64,000 bases of DNA from positions 42,803,166 through 42,867,165 of the forward strand of contig CM029609.1 of assembly GCA_017311315.1 (NCBI GenBank), read 5' to 3'. The notes under the pieces were generated by a model. The model was given only the letters and a program-made list of their open reading frames with translations, was not told where the DNA came from and searched no databases. Shown piece by piece: positions 23,251-35,599 of this stretch (within the stretch, counting starts at the first letter, position 1; every line of letters begins with the position of its first letter). The translations under genes and the position numbers were made by a program. Source of the stretch: Dendrocalamus latiflorus. Lineage: Eukaryota; Streptophyta; Magnoliopsida; Poales; Poaceae.

Positions 23251-23392
23251 TCAAAGCAGCAGTAGCAGTATCATTGATTGCAAACCCTCCACACAGCACA
23301 GCCATGGAGGAGGACAAGACACAACCGCCACTGACACCGTCTTCTGAACACGCCGGAGAGAAGCGCAAGACGGAGGTTTCATTGGAGGCGTC
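23251..23392 (+). CDS. First exon of an unidentified host gene, hit by Helitron-2 and an LTR
   Basis: ATG at 23304 in good context (GCCATGGAGG) opens MEEDKTQPPLTPSSEHAGEK and RKTEVSLEAS before an LTR-like sequence interrupts the codons at about 23393. The leader (TCAAAGCAGCAG...CACAGCC) continues the promoter sequence found before 19557 once Helitron-2 is removed. The acidic, Pro/Ser-rich start gives no family. With a Helitron in the leader and an LTR in exon 1 the gene is probably dead. Confidence 0.45.
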
Positions 23393-24700
23393 TGTGGGAT
23401 CGAGGAGGCCGACTAGAGGGAGTGAATAGTTGTTTCTAAAACTTTTTAATTAAATTCTATTTAAGCTATTTAACTAAAACCAAGTATATAATATGGAAAC
23501 TTAAATCAATTTGGTTTGGCGCAAATAAAACCTAAATCAACTAGGTTCACCTAAGTGCACCAACAACTTAAGTCTACGTCAAAAGTTTGCAATTCTAGAA
23601 ACACAAGCAATTAGTTTAATTTTTTGAATGCAAATTGCTTGAATGTAAATTAACCACAAGAAAACAAACCATAATTGACACGATGTCATTTTACCGTGTT
23701 GTTCGGAGACTTGCCGGTCTCCCCTAAACCACATTGAAGTTAGCCCAAACGATTTGAACTGGCTCCATGAATTAAGCCGAAACACTTCAATCTATTAAGG
23801 TTGCTCTTCATCCACTCCGGAGATGGCGAACACCACACCACACGCAATTCGCCGGGATTTCTCACAATCTTCTTTGAAAAGCTCACCACGCACAACACTT
23901 CCAATGCTATCTAGGAGTAGGAAAACTCCAAGAGTAATAAGTCAAGCCCCTCGCTTGACTCTCACCACGTGCAACGAATGCACAAGTTTAAATGGATACT
24001 AAGTCCAACTTTAGATGCAACGCATGCACTCTAGATCACTCTTCTTACTCACAAGGTGCAACACATACATAATTAAAAGGAGGATCTCACACTAGCTCAA
24101 GAGAATAGAAATGGGTCGAGCAACATCATCTTCAACCGGCCACAAGTGTGTATTTATACTCCCACACAAGAAAACTAACCATTAGAGCCAAATCCCTGAA
24201 AATCAGGATTATCGGAAGTACCAGCAGCAAAACTGTGGTACTTCCGCTCCCCTCGCAACGGTAAAAAAACTAATTGTTAGAAGCAAAGGACCAGTCAAAT
24301 CCGGTAGTTCTGTTGTACAATTTCTAATAGTTTTGATCATTGAAAATACTGCCCCCACATACGGAACTATCGCTCTCGCAGGAGGAGGCCACCACACAGG
24401 TGCCTCTCTAGAAAAAAACGTACAGCTACACTAACCAAACATTTCACAAATCAGAAGTACCACTCACACAGAGCTGGTAGTTTCACTCGCTGATCGGACC
24501 GCTCACACAGAGTCGATCGGACCATTCACACAGAGTTGTTGCTGCTATGGAGACCTGCACAAGGGCGGTAATAAGGTTTCTAGGAAGCGCATATCTTTGT
24601 GCGACCGTTCTCTTCGCTGCTTCATGTACGTTCTGCATCGTATCAAGCCTGCGCTACTTCGTGTTCTTCATCAAACCAAATTGTAAATATTTCGTATGAC
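23393..24700. mobile_element. LTR-like repeat, copy 2 (GATCGAGGAGGCCGACTAGAG family)
   Basis: Begins TGTGGGATCGAGGAGGCC and follows the same order of motifs as the repeat at 16863, including AAAACCAAGTATATAAT and CAATTTGGTTTGGCGCAAATAA. I see no retroelement genes. The right border is uncertain; 24480-24540 contains a short direct repeat (ATCGGACC(G/A)(C/T)TCACACAGAG). Confidence 0.45.
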
Positions 24701-25388
24701 CGATCGACTCTGTTTAATTCTGTTTTTTTTCATATATTTCGAGTATATTGTGTTGCTTGTTGTTAATACTGATTTATGTGTCACTAGTTATTTACAATTT
24801 GCTTTATAGTAAAATTTAGAATTAAAATATTACACATCTTTCCAATAGAATAAACGTTGCAGGCACCATTTACAATATGTACCTAAGAACATTGAACAGA
24901 AGCAACCCTTTGAACAGAAACGTGAGCACCATGACGAGAAACACAAAATGCTCTGATTCCTTCACAGAAATCCCACAAAATGCTCATTTCATTGGCATAT
25001 AATCAGACCATGCATAAAGTCGAATTAAGCAGAATGCTTCTTCCATTTGTCTTTTACAATTCATTTGTGGGCATACCTTGGAAAAGGAAAAGGAAAACCT
25101 ACCAAAAACAAAGGGTAATTACAATGTAGAACGACTCCTAGTTGAGTCAACATTCAAATGTACAATCTCCCTGCGTGTATGTTCTAAACAAAGAGGGAAA
25201 ACAAAAACCAAATCAAGCTACGGCTATCGGCATTTCACAATCTATCTAGTTTGCTTTCACCCTCCATTTTACTCAACCAAAAAAAAAATCCCCGAAAGAA
25301 CTGAACCAGTTCTATCAAACGCCTATACTATGCACACTACATGTGAAAAAAAAACCTGCCTTCTTGCGTCTGACATGCCGCCGGCCAA
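24701..25388. other. 3' flank of the CKX gene
   Basis: AT-rich sequence containing the probable 3' untranslated region of the minus-strand CKX gene. Overlapping open frames on the plus strand (for example 25078-25527) run into the antisense of CKX exon 3 and are not credible genes. Confidence 0.5.
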
Positions 25389-27209
25389 CTACGCGGTTGC
25401 AACGCCAGCCGCCGGCGATGGGAAAATCCTCTGCCCCGGCGACAGTATCGCGCGAGGGTCGTACTTGGCCTTCAGCTGGGCGACTCTGCCCCACTTCGCC
25501 CCGAAATGCTGCTGCCATCCGCCCTGAGACGTGTAGTGTGGCAGGTACTGTTTGCACCCGATGCCTGCCCGGTCGCAGAACGCCAGCACCGCCTCGTTCT
25601 CCCTCTCCAGCTGCTCTACGTCGCCGGCGGCCACCGCCGACCGGAGCAGCCCCACGACGTAGAACACGTCATCCTCGTCGCCGGCGGGGGTCACCGCCGT
25701 CATCCGGTCGTCCCACCTGTCCTTGTTCATGGGGTACATGAGGATGAGACCGACCGGGTTGGCGTCCCTGAGGATGCCCCTGAGCACGCCGGCATCGAAG
25801 TCGAGGACGCGCGACCGGGGGATGAAGAGGTTCAGCCACGGGTGCGGCACGTCCCACACGCCAGCCGACCGGAGCACCGTCTCCTCCTGGCGCACACGGT
25901 CAAGGAACTGCACGTACGTCACGTCCTTGGTGAACACGAACCCCGGCACGTAGCTTAGCTGCTCTAGTACTGCCTCCAATTTCTGCAAGCAAAGCGGACA
26001 AACTTAAATCTTCTGTTCCCTCGGAACGGGCTGGTAATTGTAACCGGGAAACGGGTTGTGATTCCGTAGCTACCTGATCCACGGAGGCGGTGGTTGCCTC
26101 GTCGTAGTACACGGCGCCTTCGATGAAGTAGACCGCGCCTGACCCGGACTCCGAGGCGAGCCCGGCGAGCCTGCCGAGATCGGTGCCGGAGAAGAACGGC
26201 GTCGACTTGGGACCCTCGGTTAGCATCCGGTTGAGCTGGACCTGGCCCTCGACGTAGTCGAACCCGGCCTCGCTGGCCCGTTTGGATATGAGCAGCTCCT
26301 GGTCTCCGGTGAATGTGACCACGTCTGTGTAGGCGAGCCGGACCCAACGCACCCGCTTCGGGGCCGGTTCGAGCCCGATCCGAGCCCGAGTTATGATCCC
26401 GAACTGACCCAACCCGCCCAACGCCGCGAAGAACAGGTCCGAGCTCTTGTCCCGGGAGCACGTCACCATCTCACCCGTTCCTGCGTCATTGTTAACACGT
26501 TCATTAGTTAGTCAATTGATCGTTCATTATTTAGTTGATTAACAACGTTGGTCTAGGCAGGCTGTGGTGTTGTGATGACAGTACCTGTGACCACGTCGAG
26601 CTCCAGCACGTTGGCGATCTGCGGGCCGTGACGGAACGCCTGCCCGCCGATGCCGGCGTTGGAGAGCGTGCCGCCGACGGTGAGGCGGAGGTAGTCCGTC
26701 CACGCGCGAGGCGCGAGGTCGTGCTCCAGCGTCGCGCGGAGGACGTCGATCCACAGCTGCTCGCCGCCGGCGTCGACGTAAGGCTCCCCCGCGGCGCCAG
26801 CGGACACGTTGATGCGGTGGCGGTGCCCGCGCCCCAGCGCGCGCATGTCCACCACGACGCCACCCGGGGCCAGAGACTGCCCGCGGGCGGAGTAGCCCTG
26901 CCCGCGCGGCGCCACGGGGAACGGCGCCGGCGAGGACGCGGAGAACCGGATGAGCGCGGCGATGTCCGCAGGCGTGGCCGGGTGGAGGACCGCCTCCGGC
27001 GCGGCCTGGACGACGCGGCCAAAGTCCGACGAGGCCCTCGCCGTCGAGTTGCGGTCGGTGCGGATCCTCGAGGCGATGCCGAGGGCGAAGAGATCACCGG
27101 GAAGGCCACCGCCCGGCATTGGCCGGAGCTGACCGGCGACGACGGAGAGGAAGCTGGTGGCGACGAGAAATGCGATGAAACGAGTTCCTGCCATGTTGTA
27201 GCAACGCAT
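25389..27209 (-). CDS. CKX: Cytokinin dehydrogenase (cytokinin oxidase), GHS motif changed to GYS
   Basis: Oxidatively removes the side chain of isopentenyl-type cytokinins. Exons, minus strand: 27209-26585, 26480-26074, 25982-25389 (541 aa from MRCYNMAG; 536 aa from the inner ATG at 27194, which puts the signal peptide RFIAFLVATSFLSVVAG next to the start and is the likelier one). The FAD-binding domain includes APGGVVVDM, YVDAGGEQLWIDVLRA, the catalytic Asp in WTDYL, LTVGGTLSNAGIGGQAF and GGLGQFGIITRARI. The substrate domain includes YIEG-like YFIEG, HPWLNLF and the C-terminal SPGQRIF. Length and exon number are normal and there are no stops. The oddity is RGQGYSARGQS: the family has RGxGHS, where the His is covalently bound to FAD; the codon is TAC instead of CAC. 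A TATA box lies at 27313-27319. Confidence 0.9.
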
Positions 27210-27312
27210 TTGGATTTCCCAGTTGATGAGTGTAAGCTAGAGACTTTGCTGCTTAGGTGAGCAGAGAGAGATTGATGCTTGTGTGTTCTTTCAGGTCAAC
27301 AGCTCCATGACA

Positions 27313-27319
27313 TTTTATA
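27313..27319 (-). promoter_or_regulatory. TATA box of the CKX gene
   Basis: On the minus strand CCCTATAAAATGTCATGG lies about 105-120 bp upstream of the candidate ATGs, a usual distance for a plant TATA box. Confidence 0.6.
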
Positions 27320-27529
27320 GGGTAGCATTATGCCTTCAAACGTTGACAAATGGAGGTTGCGCAGTTCTTGGATGGTATTGTGTCCAATATTTTGAAATGG
27401 ATTGACTTTGAGAGATAAAATAACTAAGGGTACCAGAAATATGTTGAGAAAAAACAAAAGTTAATTGGTTCCATCTACTAGTTTTGACTTGAAGAGTACT
27501 TAACGATTATAGGTCAGGTCAGACTCCGA

Positions 27530-28060
27530 CCTACTCAAACAGCGCCTTTGGCTTCTAGCGCGCCTTTGGCTTCTAGCTTCCAGCTTATAAGTCAAAAGCC
27601 ACTTGAGGACTGCTCTAAACGGCTTTTATGCCATAGTTTCTGGCGGTAGCTTTTGATTAAAAGGGCACTGTAGCAACTATTAGTTTTTTCTGAGACATTC
27701 AATTAAAAGAAAAATTAAAAAGAAAAACAATAAAAAAAGTTATATCAGACAGTGCAAAAGAATAAATGGAAAAATGAAAAGGCTGGAAAAAACCCAAAAA
27801 ATCAAAAAAGTGTTAGTTAAGAAACCGACGTGTTCCAAGTGGTTTCTGACTTCTGAAAGCCAGAAGCTGAAGTTGTTTGGAGCACGACCGTGTCTGCTTC
27901 TTAATTTTGGTTTTTTGTCCTTTTTAACTTTTTTTTGTTTTTCTTTCCCCTTATTATTTTGTATTGTCCAAAAAATATAGAGGTATTTTTTTATTTTTTT
28001 TCTTATTTTTTGACTCATAAAAGGTTAACAGTCACTATAATGCAATTGCAACTAGAAGTC
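27530..28060. other. MITE-like AT-rich segment upstream of CKX
   Basis: CGCCTTTGGCTTCTAGC is directly repeated at 27543 and 27561. AGTCAAAAGCCACTT and TTCTGACTTCTGAAAGCCAGAAGC are arranged like the ends of small hAT/Tourist MITEs. Long A- and T-rich runs follow. I cannot define target duplications, and the open frames are low-complexity. Confidence 0.4.
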
Positions 28061-28183
28061 CGGTTTTTAAGCTGTTTGGAGCCGCAGCTCACTCAAATGA
28101 AGCAATATATATGTGTCTTGCAGGCTGAGACATAGATATATGGACGTAGTGGCCAAAGTGTAAGCTTATGCCAATTTGGTCAG

Positions 28184-28229
28184 CTCTTTTTTTTTTGGTT
28201 TTTTTTGGGGGGGGGGGGGGGGGGGGGAG
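28184..28229. repeat. Poly-T / poly-G run
   Basis: A T-run, GG, a second T-run and about 23 consecutive G residues. The exact length is prone to sequencing error. Confidence 0.85.
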
Positions 28230-28641
28230 CATGGCTTATGTGGTATCTCAGTTGACATTCCGGTTGTTGATGTCCGGCATAAATAACTACTAGCCTGCCC
28301 CTGCCCGGAATGTTAGCACAATAGACCAATTTTGAGTTCATGTGCGGTCAGATTAGGAATTTATTCTGGAGACTTAGAAAAATCCCTGGACGGCAGGACA
28401 TTTGAAGTAGGTAGAGGAATATAAGATTATAGATTGGGAGGGTGCATGAACGTTGAGGACTATATATATTGGACCAAATCAAATCCGCAGATATGTCAAC
28501 TGGAATAATCCCCACGGTTAGTGGTGATCACTTCAGAATTCTCTGCCCTTTAAAGAAGTTCCAAGGGCAAGCTTGCTGCTGGTTCATGCACAAAACCAGA
28601 CAGACGCTGATGACTTGATATCTTTAGTTCAATTTCAGTCA

Positions 28642-28760
28642 GAATTTTTTTTACGAATAATCTATTTTTATTCGAAATTATAGAAATATACTCGTGGTAA
28701 CATTTTTTTACACAATTAGGCTCCAGTCGCCCACCGTTGGGCGACTGGAGCCAATCACCG
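28642..28760. repeat. Left TIR of MULE-B with internal palindrome
   Basis: The TIR continues into a perfect 16-bp palindrome arm, GGCTCCAGTCGCCCA-CCGT-TGGGCGACTGGAGCC (about 28720-28753). The right end has related CAGTCGCCC/GGGCGACTG copies at 37406-37515. Confidence 0.8.
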
Positions 28761-29615
28761 AACGGGGGGCGACACACGGCCAATGTAGTAACCGTTGGGC
28801 GATAATTGTTGCCGCCCAACGGGCAGGCGACAGGGGGTTAAAAAGGGCCAAGCGCTCAGCCGCCGCCGCCCCACACACAGCAAAATTAGTCACTCGGCTG
28901 AGAGAAGAAGAAAAGAGAGGAGAAGAGGAGAGGAAGGAGGGGGAGAAGAGGAGAAGGAGGAAAGGGAGAGGAGGGGAAGGAGGAGAGGAGAGGTAGGGGA
29001 GGAAGGAGGAGAGGGAGGAGAGAAGAGGAAGAACAAGATTCAGGTTTTTTTTATTTGCTATATTGTATTTGTAGTCTACTATTTATTTAATATTAGTGTT
29101 AGTAAAAATTGTAAATGTAGATAGAAATATTGTATATGATTGTTATTGTTAGTAGAAAATTGTAGATGTAGATAGAAATAATTAAATTTTCGGTGTACAA
29201 AATGTAGTTATTATGTAGTTTTAGAAAATTAGCAGCCGTAGAATCATGTAGTTGTATATAAATTAGGGAACATAGTTTTATAAAATTAGCATCATTAGAA
29301 AATTTGCATGCGTACAAAATTTGTAGTTGTAGAAAATTTAGTTACCATAACGTACAAATTAACCGTCCACTAAAATTTGTACGTATTAAAAAATTTAGTA
29401 AATATTTATGTTAGAATTTAATTAATTCGTATGTAGAAACGTTAGAAAAATGTTGGAAAAACCGATAGGAAGTTCGTAGTACGAGGTTATTGTAGTGGGT
29501 TATGACATGCGAACGATTGGCGAAATATGAATTGCAGTACGTCGGTGTTTTGGTATTGTGCGATGCGATTTGACAAATTGCAAAATTAAAACATATATTT
29601 AGGCCGACATCAGAA
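28761..29615. other. MULE-B leader: purine-rich block and AT-rich region
   Basis: A GA-rich stretch at 28895-29035 (GGAGAAGAGGAG-type units) is followed by AT-rich sequence with repeated GTAGATAGAAATA and TAGTTGTAGAAAATT up to the transposase start. Open frames in the purine block are low-complexity. Confidence 0.5.
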
Positions 29616-32258
29616 ATGCCAATAGCCACTATATTGAGAGTGCATTACGGTGCTAGAACCGTTCGTGAAGGTCCGAATGGTGTGGATTTGAGTGGTTTTT
29701 CGCAAGCCACTCTAGTACATCCTGATGGTGAGAATGCCCAAATCTCAGATGTGATGCATTGGCCGACCCGGAGTTTTTCATTGGACTCCGATGTGTACAG
29801 CATCGTCATGCAAGGGCTTTGAAGCTGGTCTCCCACCGACATCAGATGGGAGTTGAGGACATTGCTGCGCACTGCTGCGTGGAAGGGTTTGTGCAAGGGT
29901 GCTGGTGCCGTGGATACGAGTGCATACTGCTTGTGCAACCGTGCTCATTAGAAGTTGTGCAAGGTCGTACGTACGGCCTTGCTCCGGGAGGTGCTAGCAG
30001 CTCGGGTGGCCCGCATGTTGGCGAAAAGGATCAAATTGCTTGTGATGAAGCCAATACGGTTCATGGAGGAGAGGTACAATGGTCAAGCCATGGAGAGGGA
30101 ACAGGACAAGCCGATGAAGGGGAGTATATTGAGTACATCGTGCAGCAGATGGACTGTGATGATCAGACGGCCTAGGCTGAAGAGGAAGCTGTACAGGAGG
30201 ACGGCGAGGATAGTTCAAATGAGGATAAAGCTCCCGTCTCGCAGGAGTGGAACCGGCTTAATGCTGAGAGTGGTTCCGCACATGATGAGCATGAATCAGC
30301 GTGGGAATATCATGAGACAGAGGTTCGATTGCATTCTATGTTTGCTGACAAAGCAGCGCTACAAGATGCCATCAAGCTGTGAGCCCTTTCAATGCAGCGG
30401 ACTTTTCGGGTCATGAAATATAGCCAGGAGTAGTACACCGTGAAGTGCGAGCAGGCCGGTTGTCCTTGGAGGGTGCACGCATGTCGACCGAAGTATAAGA
30501 CTCACTGGATTGCGTCGAAGGTGGAGCTGCACTCTTACACTCCTAGCAGTGTTTTAGCGAGGCATCATAACCTAACGTCCGTCTTTATAGCCAATTTGAT
30601 GTACGGAAAGATAGTGGAGAAGAAAGACATGGAAACCACACATATCATAGTAGCTATCGAGAAGAAATTCAAGTACGAGATTAGCTACGCGAAGGCGTGG
30701 CATGCTAAGCAGAAGGCGTTGGAAAAAATTTTTGGGTCTTTCGAGGCGGCGTACGACAATCTTCCTCGTATGCTTAAAGTGTTGCAGGAGAGGAACCCGG
30801 GCATGTATATCGCTGTGCAGGACAAGCCGTCCGTAAGTCCACCAAGATATGCAATCTTGTAGAGAGCCTTGTTAGCATTTGGTGCTTGCATTGAGGCATT
30901 TAGGTACATGCTGCTGGTGATCTCAGTTGACGGGACCTTTCTGACAGGCAAATACAAGGGGCAGATCCTGACGGCCATAGGTGTTGACGGTAACAACCAA
31001 ATATTGCTGCTGGCCATCGCATTCGTGGAAAGTAAGAATTATGAAAGCTGGTTATGGTTTCTCAGACATGTCAGGGTTAGAGTTGTCGGCGCTTGTCGTG
31101 GTTTGTGCGTAATCCATGATCACCATGCCGGGATTATAGAGGCTATAAGAAAACTTCAGGAAGACCCCGAGGAGCCCTTTTCTTGGCCGGACATGAGGAA
31201 CAGGTGGTGCATTCGTCACTTAGGGGCGAACTTTTTCAAGTAGTTTCCGAAACAACCTTTGATGAAGCTATTCAAGAGGCTGGTTATGCAAAACCAAAGG
31301 AGAAAATTTGATGCTTTATGGGCATTGTTGGATGAGCACACCAAGAAGCACGTTGACGAGAGGAGCAAGGGGCTAGTGATGCCTGGGGCGGCACAACCGG
31401 AATGCTTGCCAGCACTTGATGAGCCTAACCCAGCTGGTCCAAGAAGGAGGAGCTCACGAAACATAAAGTGCTTCTCGCAGTGGATCGAAGGAGAACCATT
31501 AGAGAAGTGGTCGCTGTTGCACGACATGGACGACGCAAGGTATGGCATAATGACGACTAACCTTGCGGAGGTGTATAATTGGGTTCTCAGGGGCCTTCAT
31601 TCTCAGCCCTTGTCGCCATCGTGGAAGGTGTTCTTCACAGCACAATCGGCTACTTCAGAGAAAAGCACGCGAATGCTGCACTTCATGCCGCAAATCCCTG
31701 AGCGTTGTATTCGTAAAAAATTACAGCATACATAGAGACGAAGGCACACAAGGGCCAATTACACACAGTGCAGGTCATGGGCAACAGGGAGCATCATTTT
31801 GACGTGGTACTCCGTGATAGAGCCGGATTTGGGACGGCTCGTTCACTTGTTACCCACAAGGTATGCCTTGGAGATCATGCAAACGAACCTAGCTGCACAT
31901 GCAATAAGCTGAAGCTGTTACACAAGCCATGCTCTTATGTCCTCGCTACATGCGGGACGGTGGGCATGGATCCTTTGAACTTCATGTCGGGGTAATTCTT
32001 CAAGGAGAGGGTACTGCAAGCGTGGTGTGGGGAGCTCCGGGGGTTCAGGGTTGTGGAAAATTTTGCCACTTGGACATTGCAGGAAGGACCTGGATTCCAG
32101 ATGTTAACATGCTGAAGGGTGGGAAGGGTCACCGACAGAGGTGGCGTATTAGAAATGATATGGACGAATTGCAAGCCGAAGCATCCGGTGCACGTTGCGG
32201 GCGATGCGGTCAGGAGGGGCACATAGCTAGACGATGTAATGCATGTGTTGATCAGTAG
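29616..32258 (+). pseudogene. MURA-type transposase of MULE-B, degraded
   Basis: Starts MPIATILRVHYGARTVREGP; frame breaks follow near 29821, then an acidic region, the MuDR DNA-binding part (LHSMFADKAALQDAI...CPWRVHACRP) and the transposase core. First Asp: SVDGTFLTGKYKG; second: VIHDHHAGI; Glu: TTNLAEVYNW. Then a SWIM-like motif CTCNKL...HKPCSYV, in which the zinc His is Tyr, and a CCHC knuckle CGRCGQEGHIARRC. Stops include TAG at 30431-30433, TAG at 30860-30862 and TAG at 31241-31243, plus shifts near 31630-31760. All core acidic residues remain, so inactivation was by stops and frameshifts. Confidence 0.8.
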
Positions 32259-32556
32259 GCAGAGCGGCATGGTGTGTACTACTAGTTGTTAGAGACCACA
32301 AATAAATTTGTATTGTAAACGGTGTTTTGTTTGTACGCACTTTTGACGTGCAGAATGTCGTACTAAATGTATCATATATTTCATGTACCGTTTGTACCAC
32401 AGCTATGTGAAATCCTCCTTTTGAGTAATATAGTTGGTGTTGTGCTGGAAGCGTAGTATTGCTCTGTTTATTTACTTACAGATTCTATTTACTGTTACTT
32501 TACATGCCCTTTTTTTTGGTTCCATGTAAATGCTAACTTGAACTCTTTTTGCAAGT
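32259..32556. other. Spacer between transposase and PMD gene in MULE-B
   Basis: AT-rich, with probable transposase 3' end and PMD 5' leader sequence. No gene seen. Confidence 0.5.
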
Positions 32557-35322
32557 ATGGCTCGTGATCTTCGTGGATCGGACTGGCCGTAGCCCCTGTT
32601 GAACAAGCACGTGGACCGCATGCATCGTACTTCCCGTCGTGTCCCGCCTACGGGGAGCGCGAATGAGCCAGCTGAGCTGGGAGTGGTCAGACACGCACAT
32701 CTCGAGTGGCCTGGAGAGTGGACCCCCGTTGGACAACCAGATTTGCACTCTGCCAGCGTTGTAGTGTTGTCGTAAGTAAGTTCCGTGTTGATCATTACTT
32801 TGTTTGCATGCTGCGGGATGCCGGGCTACTCCCTCTCGCCCGGATGGTACAGGCCACTGACGAGGACAAACCCGCCGTGGCCGTGGGCGGGGACAACGTC
32901 ATGGAGCGATCACGATGCTTCCCATTTGATTGTTCCCTGCTGATGGCTTTGGTGGACCGTTGACGGCCCGAGACGCACACTTTCCACCTCCCATTCAGGG
33001 AGATGACGCCTACCCTGCAGGATGTGTTCCTGCTACTTGGCCTTCTGATCACGGGAGCCGCTGCCTTTCTACCGGAGGCCCCGGCCGAGTGGCACGCTGA
33101 CCTGCTCGGCAGTTTTGAGGGGGTCCTTCCGCCGGGTACCGCAGATGACTACTACATCTTCCCGACGAGTCAGACACACGGGCCGTCGCTGAGGTGGCTC
33201 GCATAGTTCCAGGTACATGCTCTTTATAATCGGTCGTGTCATGTAAGCTTTTATTTCCGCTATTACGTACTAATAACTTCCTTTTTGCATTCAGGTGGAG
33301 CGAATGGATCCAAATGCGGACGATCATCAGGTCCCCCGCCACTTGGAGGCGTACTTACTGTGGCTGTTTGGTTAGGTGTTCTTCACCACCAGCCAAGGCA
33401 ACACCGTCGATGTGAGCGTGGGGCGATCGTAGACAGCGAGGCCCCCCAGGTCAGTTGGGGATCGGCCGCACTTGCCGTGACCTACCGTGGTTTGTGCGAT
33501 GCGTGCTCGAGGACCAAGGCGAACTCGGTCCTCGCGGGCTATCCGCTGCTACTGCAGCTGTGGTCGTTCGAGCGCTTCAGCCTCGGACGACCTTTGCTAG
33601 AGGACATGAGTCCATACGGGGCGGACATGTACCCCGGGGGAGATGTCGACCGACCGATGATGGGTTCTCTCTGGTGTCGTCGACGGGTAAGTATTATGAC
33701 AACCAGCTATTTTCTTCGTATTACCGATGGTCGTACGCAACAACTATTCTTCCTTGCAGGTGCAGTTCACGCACGTCCAGGTCACGCAAGCGTATCTGCC
33801 CTTTGTTGAGCAGTTTGACCGCTTCACAGCCGACGACGTGCGCTGGGAGCCGTACTCACCTACGACACTGCACGACCGTGCTCCTGACGGGCTGTCCACG
33901 CTCTGCTGGCGTGATCGAGCTTTCTGGCTGACGCGCCGAAAGCCAGTCTATGACATCTTCGTAGAGGACTACGCGCCGCAACGAGTGATGCAGCAATTTG
34001 GTCTACGTTAGGCGCTACCGGTACCAGTCGGACCACCGCTGCCGCAGAGCGTGCATGCGTCAGTGACCATGTCTCATAAATTCTAAGTATTTACTATTCT
34101 GTTTGCAAGTACTAACGAATTGGTCTTATAAGCATGCACTCTAGAAAGGGAGTGAAACACGGCACGGACTGGACGACAAAGATGCAGGGGTGGACTGCGC
34201 AGTGGGACGACGTGCTTGATGACCGCATGCAGGAGGACCACCCCTACTACAGCAGGGAGTACACGGACTACCTGCGCTGGTGCCAGGCGCGAACACGTAC
34301 GATGCTCTTACATGTCGTTGATCCTCTCACCGCACACGTCGCCGCTCTGACAGACACGTACTCGCGCACCTAGCGCGGGATGTTCACATTGTGGTACATT
34401 ATATGTATTTTTAAAGATTCCTTAATGGCAATGTCGCTTCGATGATTGACCATTTTATGTCTGTTCCTTCATGCTAACGTCGGTGCTTCACTTTGGCGGG
34501 AGGGCTACAGTATGATCGATAGGCTCGCCGTAGGTGCAAAGGTGAGCCACGAGGAGAACATGAGTGCTTGGCGTCGTGTCGAGGCCTGGGGTAGACATAT
34601 CGTATCTCGGCTGTCCTGCACGAGGCTACTGACGGTCTCCACAGCCTCGCCCAGCGCACAGACGATTCGTCCACCGGTGCCGCCCTGACCGGCGTGGCAC
34701 TACTCCGGAGGTTCTACGTGGGCATGTCCTACACCACCTCACCTAGACGAGGCTGGAGGGTCTGCCTAGGGACGGCCTCGTACACCGCCAGCGCAACTGT
34801 TCATGCATCCTCCGTACATCCCCGGCTTCGCTACGCAGGGGGTGCACTCCGCACCGTACGTCCCTCCTCCAAACGTGATGGCGCCAACTGAGGGTACGCA
34901 TCGTCAGATTTCGGCTTTATCCCAATGCTTCATGTCAGAAACTAACGAAATTACTATTGCAGGTCTTTTCTACCCCGAGCAGGGATAGGGCATCTCCCCG
35001 AGCCCAGAGATCCGGACCAGTATTTTTTGGACTGGCCCAGGCAGGCGTCTAGCTCTGAACCTCAGGGCACACCACCAGAGATTCTCTCCGGGAGTACCCT
35101 CACCGGTGCACCAGAAGGCACGCAGGTAGCGGTGCAGCCCACTCCACCAGCTCAGGGGCAGGTGCGATGGTCTCCTGATCGTCTTACGTTGTCAGGGTGT
35201 CATAACCCGTTGCAGTGTAGGACAGCCAAGCGGGGTCGTATGGGAGGACACGGATGAGGAGACGGAGGGGGCCAGGGTGGCGATGGAGGGGGTGCTGGGG
35301 ATGCTGTTGGGGGACAATAGTA
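32557..35322 (+). pseudogene. Plant mobile domain (PMD) protein gene of MULE-B, broken
   Basis: From ATG 32557 (MARDLRGSDWP then TAG) the pieces read in order: DHYFVCMLRDAGLLPLARM, FPFDCSLLMALVDR, TGA where Trp is expected, RPETHTFHLPFREMTPTLQD, VFLLLGLLITG, then after an intron MDPNADDHQVPRHLEAYLLW, WGSAALAVTYRGLCDA, PLLLQLWSFERFSLGRP, QFTHVQVTQAYLPFVEQFDR, WEPYSP, CWRDRAFWLTRRKPVYDIF, and a C-terminal linker ending near 35322. ETHTFHLPFGEMTPTLQDV is the signature of the plant mobile domain, found in MAIN-type proteins and repeatedly in transposons. Stops and frameshifts are scattered. Confidence 0.75.
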
Positions 35323-35599
35323 TTGATTATACACTATTTGTTCATGTAATGTTTATGTTTGTTATTTACGTACTGACTTTTTAATACTGTGCTGAGCTTA
35401 CTTCTACTTCTCCCTACCTTCTCTACGCACACTCCAAACGAATAATGAACTGCATTGATGGCAACCGTAGCAACATACGAACCATTCCATTACATGCTTA
35501 ACAACATTGAAAATTATTTCGAACAACAGTCCCGAGTACAACGGTACAACCATACACGAGGATGCCTATAGGTGGAACGAGCCTCGTGGCACCTACATG
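35323..35599. other. Spacer after the PMD gene in MULE-B
   Basis: AT-rich; probably the convergent 3' ends of the PMD gene and the antisense GRF gene. No gene seen. Confidence 0.45.

Noticed and set aside
25506..25958. 150-codon plus-strand frame opposite CKX exon 3
   Set aside because: Antisense shadow of a GC-rich coding exon; no family resemblance.
26535..27260. 241-codon plus-strand frame opposite CKX exon 1
   Set aside because: Antisense shadow caused by high third-position GC; the CKX frame has all family motifs.
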